Shown: positions 34,001 to 43,750 of the stretch, piece after piece
Position numbering within the stretch: position 1 is the stretch's first letter
Layout: each line of letters begins with the position of its first letter
Source: Syngnathus acus
Lineage: Eukaryota > Chordata > Actinopteri > Syngnathiformes > Syngnathidae
Assembly (NCBI RefSeq): GCF_901709675.1
Contig: NC_051095.1
Location: 4,897,956 to 4,961,955 of the forward strand
Direction of reading: 5' to 3'
DNA length: 64,000 nt
The notes under the pieces: generated by a model
Told to the model about the DNA's origin: nothing
The model's database searches: none
Seen by the model: the letters and a program-made list of their open reading frames with translations, nothing else
Program-made: the position numbers and the translations under genes

Positions 34001-34441
34001 TGAAACAAATCTTGCGTGCGCTTGCCAGAGCTGGCAAAACGAAAGCCCCCTCAGTAAGAACGCTCCACTGTCATGTGGACAAAAATGAAGCAATTTCCAG
34101 TGCTTGCCCACTGTGACTATCACCTCCAGGGGAATGCGCCGGGGTCGAAAGTGAGGATTTGTTGTTTGAACAAAAGCTGCCGACAGCACCCCGGCGTCAG
34201 CACGTTTTCCCTCTTTGGGACCTACACAGGTAATCTTATTCGAAACACATTAATTGGCCGCGCTCGAGCGATCAGACAAAGGCTTCGACGAAAGATTGCA
34301 TTGTGTTCACGCCAAAGTTAACATTTGATAGATGGAAGTCAACGCTTAACGCTTAGGATCATCATTTGGGGCGCAATGACTCCGTAGAGTGCATTAGGCT
34401 TCCATTAAGAACAGCATCGACTCACCCATTGTTTCAATCAT
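15802..34441 (-). CDS. mpdz: multiple PDZ domain protein (MUPP1), complete, 42 coding exons
   Basis: Scaffold of tight junctions, apical membranes and synapses; the family binds claudins, 5-HT2C receptors and other C-termini through PDZ domains and PALS1-type partners through L27. Coding exons in transcript order: 34426-34441, 32883-33049, 31587-31706, 31358-31497, 31033-31195, 30854-30976, 30290-30481, 30112-30220, 29925-30013, 29256-29466, 28939-29016, 28746-28828, 28425-28571, 28181-28351, 27314-27481, 27040-27249, 26232-26390, 26013-26147, 25459-25683, 25296-25392, 25027-25225, 24281-24322, 23948-24052, 23791-23871, 23424-23601, 23241-23351, 22213-22284, 20867-21026, 20502-20698, 20350-20441, 20017-20095, 19377-19491, 19153-19298, 18999-19082, 18649-18842, 18154-18301, 18003-18089, 17873-17939, 17635-17792, 16580-16684, 16420-16517, 15802-16072. 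They sum to 5592 nt, one open frame of 1863 aa (human about 2070). Start MIETM aligns with mammalian MLEAI. L27 plus 12 PDZ domains; PDZ9 is missing. Least certain junctions: 22213-22284 and the donors at 31033, 30290 and 25296. Confidence 0.94.
16580..17792 (-). other. mpdz: mpdz exons for PDZ12
   Basis: Exon 17635-17792 gives [19 protein letters not shown] and [20 protein letters not shown]; exon 16580-16684 gives [16 protein letters not shown] and [15 protein letters not shown]. The intron of about 950 bp between them carries a degraded MITE end (17425-17450). Carboxylate-binding loop: SLGV. Confidence 0.93.
17373..17526. mobile_element. degraded MITE end in an mpdz intron
   Basis: ACTGGTTCATGAAGCAAATT followed by TGAAGCTTCATTTACCCATC matches the right terminal repeat of the element at 34602-34778; the left half is missing. 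The adjoining CATAGCTTTGTCTAAT stretch is also found at about 4249-4264 in tyrp1 intron 1. Confidence 0.6.
18003..18842 (-). other. mpdz: mpdz exons for PDZ11
   Basis: PDZ11 starts in exon 18649-18842 ([18 protein letters not shown]), continues in 18154-18301 ([32 protein letters not shown]) and ends in 18003-18089. The junction after GRR is where the 15-nt candidate microexon (18507-18521) would insert. Confidence 0.93.
18507..18521 (-). other. mpdz: candidate 15-nt microexon in mpdz PDZ11
   Basis: On the minus strand, pyrimidine-rich TTTTTCTTATGCGCTTCAG precedes ATCCAGGGAGCAAAG, which is followed by a good donor GTAATT. Fifteen nt keep frame: inclusion turns GRR|NDTG into GR-RSREQ-RNDTG, lengthening the beta2-beta3 loop of PDZ11 with charged residues. 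TGC motifs close to the acceptor are of the type SRRM4 recognises at neural microexons (established for mammals). Not included in the 1863-aa count. Confidence 0.45.
18649..19298 (-). other. mpdz: mpdz exons for PDZ10
   Basis: Exons 19153-19298 ([32 protein letters not shown]), 18999-19082 ([28 protein letters not shown]) and the first half of 18649-18842 ([20 protein letters not shown]) encode a PDZ that matches mammalian PDZ10, not PDZ9. This anchors the domain numbering. Confidence 0.93.
20350..20698 (-). other. mpdz: mpdz exons for PDZ8
   Basis: Exon 20502-20698 encodes [20 protein letters not shown] and [17 protein letters not shown]; exon 20350-20441 encodes [19 protein letters not shown] and IIFIR. 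The linker exon 20017-20095 ([13 protein letters not shown]) follows and matches the start of the mammalian PDZ8-PDZ9 linker. Confidence 0.92.
20867..21026 (-). other. mpdz: mpdz acidic linker exon between PDZ7 and PDZ8
   Basis: A 160-nt exon rich in acidic residues, including a run of glutamates ([14 protein letters not shown]), ends in FGSSW, equivalent to the mammalian FGYSW just before PDZ8. It has good splice sites. Confidence 0.8.
21408..21436. repeat. (AAAT)n microsatellite in an mpdz intron
   Basis: About seven AAAT units directly visible. A poly-T run follows at about 21847-21875. Confidence 0.9.
22213..22284 (-). other. mpdz: probable mpdz linker exon, 72 nt
   Basis: A strong acceptor (minus strand TTTGTCTCTTCTCTGTAG) precedes 24 in-frame codons containing LSPTNPF, close to STNPF in the mammalian PDZ7-PDZ8 linker. 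The donor AAG|GTTTGT is weak. Phase 0 on both sides, so it can be skipped without frame change. Confidence 0.6.
22426..22482 (-). other. mpdz: possible optional mpdz linker exon, 57 nt
   Basis: A phase-0 open stretch ([19 protein letters not shown]) lies between TTGTGTTGTGTAG and a weak donor AAG|GTTGGT. Composition fits the disordered linker, but there is no clear homology. Not included in the 1863-aa count. Confidence 0.3.
23241..23601 (-). other. mpdz: mpdz exons for PDZ7
   Basis: Exon 23424-23601 ([40 protein letters not shown]) and exon 23241-23351 ([35 protein letters not shown]) are almost identical to mammalian PDZ7. The upstream exon 23791-23871 carries the conserved FSNWNQPR. Confidence 0.95.
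24281..24322 (-). other. mpdz: 42-nt cassette-like exon in mpdz PDZ6
   Basis: ACGTTCTAG precedes 42 nt ([14 protein letters not shown] in frame), followed by a consensus donor GTGAGT. Both phases are 2, so skipping keeps frame; skipping gives GPDMG-ITYVPAE, equal in length to the mammalian GPDIK-ITYVPAE. Inclusion adds 14 residues in the alphaB-betaF loop of PDZ6. Counted in the 1863-aa model; without it 1849. Confidence 0.65.
25027..25392 (-). other. mpdz: mpdz exons for PDZ6
   Basis: Exon 25296-25392 ends in [13 protein letters not shown] and exon 25027-25225 continues [20 protein letters not shown] and [17 protein letters not shown]. The PDZ is closed by [13 protein letters not shown] from exon 23948-24052. 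The donor after NLG is weak (GTTTGT); an alternative 6 nt further would add two residues. The chosen one reproduces the mammalian LGMTVSA junction. Confidence 0.88.
25459..26390 (-). other. mpdz: mpdz PDZ5-PDZ6 linker exons
   Basis: Three phase-0 exons (26232-26390, 26013-26147, 25459-25683) encode a long Ser/Glu-rich disordered linker. Recognisable islands are LFRAEPAL and [15 protein letters not shown], which resemble the mammalian linker (LFRADLAL, SILSLHG). Confidence 0.88.
26775..26955. repeat. AT-rich (TA)n / TATAATA satellite-like tract in an mpdz intron
   Basis: Almost pure A/T with TA and TATAATA runs and an embedded ACACAC motif. Confidence 0.9.
27040..27481 (-). other. mpdz: mpdz exons for PDZ5
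   Basis: Exon 27314-27481 ([28 protein letters not shown]) and exon 27040-27249 ([33 protein letters not shown]) form PDZ5, with the intron splitting after DYQ. Confidence 0.95.
28181..28571 (-). other. mpdz: mpdz exons for PDZ4
   Basis: Exon 28425-28571 ([34 protein letters not shown]) and exon 28181-28351 ([24 protein letters not shown]) form PDZ4. A tandem duplication of the acceptor region lies immediately upstream (28566-28720). Confidence 0.95.
28566..28720. repeat. tandem duplication spanning the PDZ4 exon acceptor
   Basis: Plus-strand 28566-28633 (AGCCACCTGCCAAACCATTC...) and 28653-28720 (AGCCACCTGCCCAAGCCATT...) are about 90% alike over 68 bp, period about 87. The copy includes the first bases of the PDZ4 exon and its acceptor. 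Confidence 0.85.
29256..30220 (-). other. mpdz: mpdz exons for PDZ3
   Basis: Exons 30112-30220 ([32 protein letters not shown]), 29925-30013 ([26 protein letters not shown]) and 29256-29466 ([32 protein letters not shown]) form PDZ3. Two small exons (28939-29016, 28746-28828) carry the linker to PDZ4 ([16 protein letters not shown]). Confidence 0.93.
30290..30976 (-). other. mpdz: mpdz exons for PDZ2
   Basis: Exon 30854-30976 ([33 protein letters not shown]) and exon 30290-30481 ([38 protein letters not shown]) form PDZ2. The exit donor GAG|GTCGGC is a poor match but is the only phase-0 choice that reads into PDZ3. Confidence 0.92.
31033..31497 (-). other. mpdz: mpdz exons for PDZ1
   Basis: Exon 31358-31497 ([39 protein letters not shown]) and exon 31033-31195 ([30 protein letters not shown]) form PDZ1. 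The exit donor GCC|GTGTCC is weak; the reading frame requires phase 0 there. The preceding exon 31587-31706 carries [18 protein letters not shown], conserved in mammals. Confidence 0.9.
32883..33049 (-). other. mpdz: mpdz L27-domain exon
   Basis: Encodes [20 protein letters not shown] and [20 protein letters not shown] then [11 protein letters not shown], the N-terminal L27 module (residues about 6-61), known in this family to pair with PALS1-type MAGUK proteins. It begins in phase 1, joined to the 16-nt start exon. Confidence 0.95.
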
Positions 34442-34512
34442 TTTTACAGCTCCGGCCGGGCGGGATTTCTGCCCATTAAATGCAATTTCACACTCGATCT
34501 GCTCGTCAAGGC
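34426..34512 (-). other. mpdz: mpdz start-codon exon with 5' UTR
   Basis: Acceptor TGCTTTCCAG at the right end (minus strand), 71 nt of UTR, then ATG at 34441-34439 and only five codons (MIETM) plus one base before the donor GTGAGT. The join G|AC restores DTQRALQ, so the tiny coding exon is well supported. Confidence 0.88.
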
Positions 34513-34589
34513 CTGGAAAGCAAAACGGAATGTTAGCGGGAACAATGGGAGAGGTCGGCTAAGGGCGCGACGTACGCGTTGGTAGGAGT

Positions 34590-34790
34590 AGCGATGTCCT
34601 AATGAAGCTTCAAATTTGCTTCATGAACCAGTTGATGTAATTTTTCACTCCGAATGATGGCACACTTTGTGCAACACTGACTTGACATTTCTTAAACCCC
34701 TTTAGTCAAAAACAACACTGCCATCTAGAGGAGTCAAAAATACAATAACTGGTTCATGAAGCAAATTTGAAGCTTCATTTTCTTATCGCT
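34590..34790. mobile_element. MITE with perfect 32-bp inverted repeats
   Basis: 34602-34633 (ATGAAGCTTCAAATTTGCTT...) is the exact reverse complement of 34747-34778 (...AAGCAAATTTGAAGCTTCAT). The palindrome extends imperfectly outward (AGCGAT / ATCGCT). It lies in mpdz intronic/5' DNA. No coding capacity; superfamily not assigned. Confidence 0.8.
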
Positions 34791-35494
34791 TGGCGGCAGT
34801 GTTCGTTAGGTCAGTGGCTGAAAGAGACAGTGTAGAGTCATTGATGATCTGTTCTTGTTTACGAAATAGACGCAAACATTGGACACTGTCTGGAGACCCT
34901 GTTCATGTTCCTGTTTATACGGTCATTGGCCCATCCCATCTCTGTTGTTATAGTATTATACTTTGCACGATCACAGCAGACTAGACCTCAGACTTAAGTG
35001 GCGCCTTTATTTGCGGATTTGTTGCTTTTAATTGTATTATTAATTCTAATTCAATATTGTGACCATTATTTGCTGTTTCTATGGCTAATACGTTGGTCAC
35101 ATTGATTACGGCGGATGCGTTGGCATATTGTTTTGAATTAGTTGTCTGCAGCAGAAATGATAAGGTAAAGTGAAAAAAATGTGAATTTCATTTTAGATGT
35201 CCAAAGGTTTTGTGCTTTCTTTTGGGACTTTTTTTTTAGTTGTCGACCCTACTGTAATATGTCCCTCCTCACTTGCCGTACTGTAATTCTTCCAGGGAAA
35301 GTCTAAAAGCGTAATGTACAAAAAACTAAAGTGTCTGAAAGCTGCAATTATTCTAAAAGATTAAGAGGAGTGCCCCAATATTGTTTCCAATAAGGCTGTG
35401 ATTGGCTAATGTAGCTTAGACTGGCCATCAATCACCAATTTTAATGTCTTATTGATGAACGACTAAAGATGTGTAACAAAACAAAATTAGCTAA

Positions 35495-35811
35495 TACAGT
35501 GATCCCTCGCTACTTCGCGTTTCGTTTACCGCGGCTTCACTACATCGCGGATTTTTTCCAAATTAAAAAACAATTTAAAAGTCAAAATAAAACTCAATTG
35601 AGGAAACGTATGTTTAGGACAATGTTGTATTGCTCCAAATGTTCGTTTACATTCCTTTAGAAGTCTGTTTAAGCACAATCGCGAATTAGCATCTTTCCAC
35701 TAACTCGTTAGCCTGCCCAGTACTTCTTGTTGGTGACCGTACTTCGCGGATTTCACTTATCGCGGGTGGTTTTTGGAACCAATTATCCGCGATAAACGGG
35801 GGATTACTGTA
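35495..35811. mobile_element. 317-bp palindromic MITE (TACAGTGATCCC family)
   Basis: It starts TACAGTGATCCCTCGCTACT and ends ATAAACGGGGGATTACTGTA, near-perfect inverted ends with subterminal TTCGCGGATTT / ATCGCGGGT units. This is a common type in fish genomes. Non-coding; lies in mpdz intron 1. Confidence 0.75.
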
Positions 35812-36508
35812 TGATCAAATTAAATGATTGATAGAATATAAATGTGGTGGGCACAAGCATCTTGGTGTGGGGGGCCGAGGGGTGAATGACCCCCCACGAC
35901 CCACCCAGGAGAACGGGGCTGAATCAGTATATTGCACATTTATCACACATTTGCGTGATTTTTGATGGTTTTGATGGGGATGTGAAACAAATAGTTAAGA
36001 TATGTGCGCGACAACCTAACAATCATCCATTGAGAACAGTTTACTCATTAGCTCGTTCAAGGCACTGCTGGGCTGAAGTCCGAAACACGACGTTGAGTGC
36101 TTTTTTTCTTGTTTTCCCAATAAACGATGACGGATGCGTGCGTACTTGGCCGTGTGCTAACGTGTACGACAATTGGCGTTTGCTCGCTTCAAATGTTGCA
36201 TAGTAAGCGAGGACAATCCGCTTTTCTCGACTCCGCCTTCTTCTCCACCTCCCCCGGGCCAGAGTCTCATCCGATCCGTGGCGAGAAAAGCAACAGGCTA
36301 CCGAGCAACAAAACTCGCGGCCAACTTTGACTACATTACCAATACAAAGCCAAGAAAGCGAAGGAAAAAAATGATCGGCACAGTCCGAGTAAACGCGCAC
36401 TTGAAACTCATTCGTCATGTTGGCGGATCAACTCTCGCGGCGTCACCAGAGCGAAAGCCGGAATCGGAAATGTGTATTCTGTAGATAAACCACCAAATAT
36501 CTACTTAC

Positions 36509-36600
36509 ATGAAGCTGCCCTTCCCCAGCGGACGGTATCCAATGCGAGTTCGTGTTGTCCCGCGGCTAACGGCGCACTGACCCGGTCTTAATAAACAAAG
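36509..36600 (-). other. mpdz: probable mpdz non-coding first exon and promoter (5' end approximate)
   Basis: A GC-rich block with many CpGs (about 36509-36700) ends on the minus strand in a near-perfect donor CAT|GTAAGT at 36508. It lies upstream of the start-codon exon on the same strand, has no long open frame, and best fits a non-coding first exon inside a CpG-rich promoter. The transcription start is not visible. Confidence 0.55.
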
Positions 36601-36700
36601 GGGGCGTAGCGTAACCCGATCCTGCCGCGGCCGCTCCACTCGGAGAAAAGCGCACCAGCAGGGGCGGAGGGCTGAGTTTCTAGGGTTAAGGCCCCCCCTG

Positions 36701-38100
36701 GTGGCGGCCTTCGCTCTCTGCAAAGTCTGCGGTGGTGCGATTTGACTTACGAGTTGAGTCGACCGCGCTCGTCACTCAAAGCACTAGCAATCCGTTTTAG
36801 TATGACACAAAAGGAAATGTACAACTCAAATATACTACTTTGTTATTAATCCATCCATCAATTTTATGAATGTCAATCTTCACCTCCCCCCCAATATTGA
36901 CTTTTTTTTGTTGGTTTTGTCAGTGATCAATGTGTTTGTTTTTTTCTCCTATTTTTGCATTTTTGTCATTGTTGAAATTTTTTAGATTCTTTTGTACGGT
37001 GGCTTTATCTGTTAAACATACTTTATACGTGCCAAAAACATAAACTGGTGCAATTTCAAGTGTGCCAATGAAACGATTCTTGTCATGATGTGGAGAATAA
37101 CGAGGCCTGCTCCATGCTATTAAAATCCCTAAATATCACCCGAGCGCTGACAAAATGTCACCGCCTGTCAACTTTGAAGACAATTTGCTACACCTCTGAT
37201 AATGGCTTACTTAGTATCATCAATACTACCAAAATGACATCGGTCTTTTGCACGTGAATGACTTATTCCGCACGCTATCCTCCTCGGGAGAACGACTAGC
37301 AGTTAAGTGCATGAAGTCATATGATGCAATAAAGACGTGCCCCCGAGGTTTGCGAGCTCAATATGTCTACGGCGATGATTGAATTAAAGTGGCGACGCCG
37401 GCGCGGTTGTCCGCCCGGTCGTTTGATTCATCGCCAGCGAATCAGTCAATATTCACAAAAGGCTGACATGCAATAAAAGCCCTGTGACGGCATTAGATCA
37501 CTATCACTAACACTAAAAATCTCATTTGTCCCAATGCTGCAAGGCCTTGACACCAACATGTACTGTCATTGGTAATTACACAGGTACATTTACCGGCACA
37601 TACTTTTGTATTTCTAAATGCGTACAAATCAATGTTGTTTTTCTGAGTAAGAATCACAAACTTTGCTTTTTAAAGTTGTATCTGGCTCCAGTACATCTGC
37701 AACTCTAGTGAGGATAAGCGGTTCGGAAAATGGGTGGATGGAAATAATAAAAGTGTATAATATTGCAGGCCTCTGGTAGAAACTTATGTCACAACTTGGT
37801 AAATTACATATTTTTCACAAATCTACATATATTAATGGCCAGTCCACACATGTGGGTGTTGAGTGATGACAATGTCTTGCTTTCTTTGAAAATGCAATGT
37901 TAAAGTTATATGCTCTTTTGGGGGTCTCTTGACAACCAATGATTTTTCAGAGCTGTATAAAAATTGATATTTGGTATCTTGGAAAGCATCCCGGTGTTGA
38001 GGTGGATGCTGCTGGTTCGTGACGGTATGGGCGTCTTTCATTCCATTTTGGTGTTGGGTGGGCGCGGTGATGTAACGTCCAGTGTGGGCAGGCACGACTT
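36701..38100. other. intergenic, right of the mpdz promoter
   Basis: No gene found. A fragment at about 37707-37741 (AGTGAGGATAAGCGGTTCGG) is the reverse complement of a common fish dispersed repeat; the rest looks unique, with moderate GC near 37250-37500. Confidence 0.5.
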
Positions 38101-38137
38101 GCACGATTGTGCGATGCAAAAATAAATATATATATAT

Positions 38138-38285
38138 ATATGATGATGATGATGATAGAACTTTATTCATCCAACAGCGGGGAAATTTACTTGTCACAGC
38201 AGCGTACAAGAGTGCAAGAATAAAGAGACAAGTGCCAAATGTAAAAATGGATAAATAACAGACAAGGACAAAGACAAGTGCCACT
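38138..38285 (-). mobile_element. LINE-like 3' tail fragment
   Basis: Read on the minus strand it ends ...GATGAATAAAGTTCTATCATCATCATCATC, that is, an AATAAA-containing 3' end followed by ATC triplet repeats, the terminal structure of several fish LINE clades. It is truncated upstream with no reverse-transcriptase codons left. A (TA)n run lies at about 38361-38393. Confidence 0.5.
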
Positions 38286-38356
38286 AGTAGCGGTAGAGAC
38301 GAAACACATGATCAGGTTATATATATGATATAAATTAATATTCTTGTCAAATTCTT

Positions 38357-38399
<43 letters not shown>

Positions 38400-39784
38400 T
38401 TTTATTTTTTTCGCGTCCTTGCATTGTCACGTGAAGAACACGAACAATGCAGACGGTGCAATTGAGCAGTGCAGAGAGGCCGCGGATGGCGCATGTCTCA
38501 TGTTTGCTGCTAGGTGGCGCCCTCGCATATGGCCAGAGCGGCAATCCACAACCACTATGTGCGCGTTTCTTCCCTCCCACATTCACTTCTCTCGCTCTCT
38601 CTCTTTCTCTCTCAGTCTATCCTGGGTACGACTCGGCCGGTGCACACAATGTGCTTCGTTCAGTAAGATGCGCGGTTTGTGGACAAAATAAAGAAATAAA
38701 AATTAAAATCCGGATTTCCAATTGTAATTAGTATTTTATGAGGCACGTGGGATGTAAGGCGCGTGGATGCGACGCACCCCCCACCGGAGCTGGATATCGA
38801 CCTCGTTTTGGATTCCCATTCGGAGCTCGCCGCTTACAATCGGGAGGACGCGGTGAGTGTGCCAGCCAGCGACGCGTTGCCCTTCTTCTTCCTCTAATTG
38901 CCATTAAGGTGGGCCGCCGGTGCGTTCACTGAAATTTGCAAATTTGATGATTGGTGAGGATTCATTGGTGTTCCATCACTACGGAGGCTTTACGGGAGGA
39001 AAGTGAGGACCATCTGTTAACATCTGATAATCTGCATGAAGTGCAAGTTGCTTGTAAAGCGCTCAGTTAAAAGGCAAAACCTTTGACTTTATCTGTATAG
39101 GGAGAAAAGTCTGATAATGGACTCAAATGTTTACAGTAGGACAGCTTTGATACAAAATGAGGTGACATCTTTTGTATTTTAACACAATGTGGGCCTGATG
39201 TTGTCATATTTGTTTCAACACATCAAATCCTTAATGGGAACTCATTGATCAAGACAATTAGAAATGTGCTTTATGTATTAAGGTGAGGAATTGAATCGAT
39301 TTCTGGTGCAAAATTTGGGCAACATTTGATAAGCGGCAAAGTGAACCCGTCTCCTTGAGGAGACAACACGCGTATCCATTTTGTCAACATTTCTTTCAAA
39401 CACTTCAGTGGATCCCCAGTGACAGTTCAGCAGCACTAATACGGGTGAATATTTTTTTTGCTGTATCTCTGATAGCAAAGAAAAAATGTTCTTTTGGGTC
39501 TCGTGTGATGAGGCCCACAGCTTGTGGTCCGAAGGCTCTCCTGAAATTGGTTTGTTGTGTTTATTTGCTGTAGCTCAATAGACATTTTCTGAGTTTTTCA
39601 ATGCTGCCAAAGGAAACGTTCTAGTGATTTTGTCCTATTGCTACCAAATTTGAACCACGTATACTAATGTACGGCAAAAATTGGAGTTGTCGTTGTAACA
39701 TGTGGGCCGAGTATAGCGGAGAAGTTTGATGATGAAACAAAAACAAAACTCGAAATAGCGTGAGATGAAACATTCAGACGCCTA

Positions 39785-40350
39785 AGTTGGTTTCACCGAT
39801 TCACATCAAATCAGTAGGCCCACAAAAAAAAATCTCGATAAGCCACGCCCTGAAACACCAAAGAACGCTGGCTTTATTGTTTAGCCAATTTGGATTGTAG
39901 AATCTAACAAAAATAATCATCTCCAGTTCCAGTTTGATTTGACGAGACGAAATTTGGTAGGCATGTCTATCGCAAGCAGACCCACAAAAAAGTAGCAATA
40001 AATGTAAAGATAGGCGGTCTGAGATTGAAGAGGCCATTTTGAATCTATCACGCCGTCTAGAGTTTAGCAGTAAACATTCAGCCCCAAAAACCGATTTGAT
40101 TTAAAAAAAAAAAAAAATGCAAGGCATTTCTATTGTGAGTAGACCCCCCCCCAAAAAATTTCAATAATGTATACCCCTCAAAACACTCAGGAATTCTGTC
40201 ATTTGAAGCAGCCCAGTTCTGAAAAGGTAAATTTGGTATTTCCAGGGGGTCCTTCGGAAAACATCTTGCAGATTTTGTGGTATCTCAATCATAAGTAGAT
40301 CCACAAAGAAGTTTAAAGCCCAAAAATGACATAAGGTTTGAAGCAACCTG
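39785..40350. repeat. degenerate ~160-bp tandem array, about four units
   Basis: The landmark 'GTAGACCCACAAAAAA' (variants) recurs at about 39814, 39977, 40139 and 40294, spacing 156-163 bp. Each unit also carries 'TTGAAG-AGCCC/GGCC' near its end. Single diverged copies occur near 23160 and inverted near 55165 and 55308. Confidence 0.65.
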
Positions 40351-43300
40351 TTTTGGGTTAGTAGTTTTCTAAACTCATCTTCAGGATTCTATAGCAGAGA
40401 AGATCTAATAGGCCCATCTTGACCTCAATTGACTTTCGGAGGCGTTACTAAATTCAACGCATCGAAGCTCCAAGGACGATCTCAAACTTGGTGCGAGGAC
40501 AACACATGACGTAGTAGTCGTTAGCCATTTCCGGGCGTGTTTAAAAATACGTGTCCAATCCAATAAATCAGCTCCAAAAAGTCACTTCATACATCTGCCC
40601 TGAGGCGTTTCATCGCCACCACCCCCCCACTAAATTTTTTTCTTCTGTCAGTCCTCCCAACTTTCACGCTCCCATGATAGGCGTCTCCCTATGAGTCATC
40701 CTTTTCAACCGAAAATAAGCAGCATTCGAGTCTTTTCTCCCATCTCTTAGATTTTTCATTTTGAGGACGTTTTCCTTTCAGTATACCAAATAATCTCCAA
40801 GCATGGTTGGCCTCCTAAAAAGCTTTCCAAGGAGCTTGGGATTCCAGCAAACAAGTGGGTCACCATGGCAACCAGCGCAGTAAGCCTCTTTCCTGCAGGG
40901 AATGTGCAACATCCCAACGAGCCCATTGGCCTGTTTAGCTCAGCCCAATCTGGAAACGTCAGTCTGTAATAAAAAGTAAATATAGCCTTGAAATTATCAT
41001 TAGAATACAAATTTCCCTTCTGGCACTGCTTTCGACAAATCCTTTCTATTTATATCTAATCATTGGCAACGCTGAGTGAGATGCCAGACAGGTTTCAAAA
41101 GTCTGTCAGTGTGAAGAGTTTGTTTTTATTTATGGCTATGACGATACCAAATGTTGCTTTTGGGATGTTTGATCGAAGCTTATCAAAGGTGTTGGAAATT
41201 CAAATTATATAAAAAAAAAAAAAAAATACATCTGGAGTTGTACAAATCTAATTGAACTCATTTTTATGACGGCATCATTTCTGCATTGTTTGATTTCCCT
41301 GCATTTCACTGAGCGACGTCGCGGCTATTAAGCAAGATGGAAACAGGCAGAAACGTTTTTTTTTCCGGCACACAATAGCGTGTGCATCGGCTGCTTCTGC
41401 ACACGATGACAAGTATGAGAGATATTGAAGGACCTCTTGACTTGCTCAACGTTTAGTATGCTGTCGAATGAGACTGCCGGTTGACCATGAAATCGGCTCG
41501 AGCTGCTAATTAAATATCCATTGTTACATTCGCGAGTCACTCGGAACCGACTCGGTCGATAGTGGTGTCATTGAGCGTTTTTTTTTTTTGGCCAAGTATA
41601 TATTTTGAATGTCACAGGCTGCTGTTTTAATTATCCGCCACCACTTTGCTTTCCCCAGATGAGTCAAAACACTCAAAAATCATCAAAGAGGTTGTTATTC
41701 ACGATATGACAGGAGGGTATAACACCCCAAAAATGTCAGCGTCGCATTTAACGGCGTAGGTAGCATTAGAGGGTATCCAAAAGCGATCAAAGTGACAAAA
41801 CCGCCGTCCATCAAGCTCTTTATGAGCCTTGAAGTCTGATAAATGTGTCCGCATGCGTTTTTCCGCATGTTTACTTTTCCGGGCAATATCGCTGACCTTT
41901 TCTCTTCTTTTTTTTTTGGATCGCAAACCTCCGACCACAGAGGCAAAATGAAACAAAGATGCAATGCTTCTCGGCGACTGGCGCTCTAAGGGAAGTTAAT
42001 TTATGGCCTGTTTGGGAGGCAGGTTTGGGCCTGAATGCAAAATAAGGTGGCGCACCTGCAGCCGCATACAAATGAATGGAAACGTTGCTTCGTATTTATG
42101 CCTCCCTCCCCAAACCGTCGGGACCTCCTGATCTGACCACTAATTGCCCCGGCAACGAGAGCTGAAGCCGGGCGGCCGTATTTGTAAATATCAGCTCCAG
42201 AATCGGCAAATTAGAGACGTGACAAACGCCGTATTTCCCTTTTTTCATCACATTAGCGTGATTACAAAAGCCCGAACCGTTAGGCCGTGCCCGTTGGAAC
42301 CCACGCTAACATTTTTCTCACCCGCGTTGACAAATGACGACTTCCTCGCTGACCTTAAAAGCATTCCAGATGATTACACAAGCCGCTGAATGTCCCCTTA
42401 AATGGAAATAGTGCTCTCCCATTCATACTTGAGAAGATTTAACGAACGCGGGAGTGTCTCAGCGGGCAGGTAATTAAAAGGTTTTCACGCAGGTGGATAA
42501 CGCCACAATGGAGCTGGCGTTACGTGCCGCCCTTTCTTCTGGCTTTAATTAAACCCAGTTGCGTTTGAAATGCATTAAAGGAGGACGCATTTGCGGAGTT
42601 TATCAGAATCTGATTCCACTTGTAGCTTCCGAATGAATTGCAACGCTTTTGACTCGGAGCAAATTGATTCTACTAATCAATAGCCTCGGATTGGATCTCG
42701 GAGTGTGCGAGGCGCCGTTTTCGTCGAGAAGGGGCGAAAGATTATACAAAAAAAAAAAAAAACATTTCAAACGCCCGCTGTTCTGGTCACACGTGCTGAG
42801 CTGCGGGATCTCTCGGCGAAAAATAAACATCCCCCGCCAGCCCTTTGTCAGCTTGATAGTGGGGACGCTGGCATTGACGCGGCGCCCCAGTGGAGCAAAG
42901 CCGCTTAAAGGACCGCACGGTTTCGCCTCACCTTGGAACTAATTGACTGCCTGGGAGCTGGCGTTTTGAAAAGTGCTGACGTCTTTTGTTTGTCCGCGCA
43001 CGCCGGCCGTAGACTGAGATTGTTCCGTGAGCTTTATAGCCGCCTGTCGTTCGGGCCTAGCGTTGGGACAGGGTCAGTGTTGCTACCTTTCACACAAAAC
43101 AACAAAGGCTGAGAAAAATAATCTCCTTCCTCTACCCGTTTAAAAACCACAATCACCGATGAGGTCTCCGAGGTCCAACAGTAAATTTTTACGATTCGTT
43201 TTGATTCACCTCCGCATTACCTGACACCTGAGCGACAACATCTCATTACGAATATCTGCTTTTCAATTCACGGTCAGTCCTCACAATGTGTAATATTGAC

Positions 43301-43742
43301 TAATCTCAACGAGGAAAAGCAGTGGGGCGATGCAATGACGACTGGCGACTGTTGGGATTTCTTAAGTTGCCCGCCGCAAGACTGTAATCAGTCATGATGT
43401 CAAAACGTTGCCCCACGAGTGCCGCCGCAGCTCATTCAGCCAAATAATAAGCAGCACACACGACGACACAGTCGTGCAGGTAAAGAGAGAGCGCAATATT
43501 TTACTCCCATAGTCGGAGGATTTTGAACGTTCTTCAAAGTACCAGAGAATCCGCCTTGAAGTTGCCAGGAATGCACAACAATATCACAATTAGTGCCGGT
43601 TTCTGCATTCTAATATTGCGCTACTGGCCTCCCATCCTTTATGTTCAGAGTTTTGTCAATTCATAACAACTGTTAGGGTTAAGATTAGGTTTAGGGTAAG
43701 TAGTTTGGGTTGGTGGTAGGTTTGAGCCAGAAGTTAGGGTTA
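40351..43742. other. non-coding, largely non-repetitive
   Basis: No gene supported. Long stretches (41250-43600) have balanced composition and no recognised repeat; a poly-A tract is at 41211-41226. Degenerate TTAGGG-like sequence begins near 43672. Confidence 0.5.
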
Positions 43743-43750
43743 CTGTATGG

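Noticed and set aside
36041-36418. 125-codon minus-strand open frame in mpdz intron 1
   Set aside because: It lies between the non-coding first exon and the start-codon exon, does not join in frame, and has no homology that I recognise.
38447-38731. 94-codon plus-strand frame starting with a hydrophobic Leu-rich stretch
   Set aside because: The 'signal-like' stretch comes from a CTCTCT simple repeat; no downstream exon or domain.
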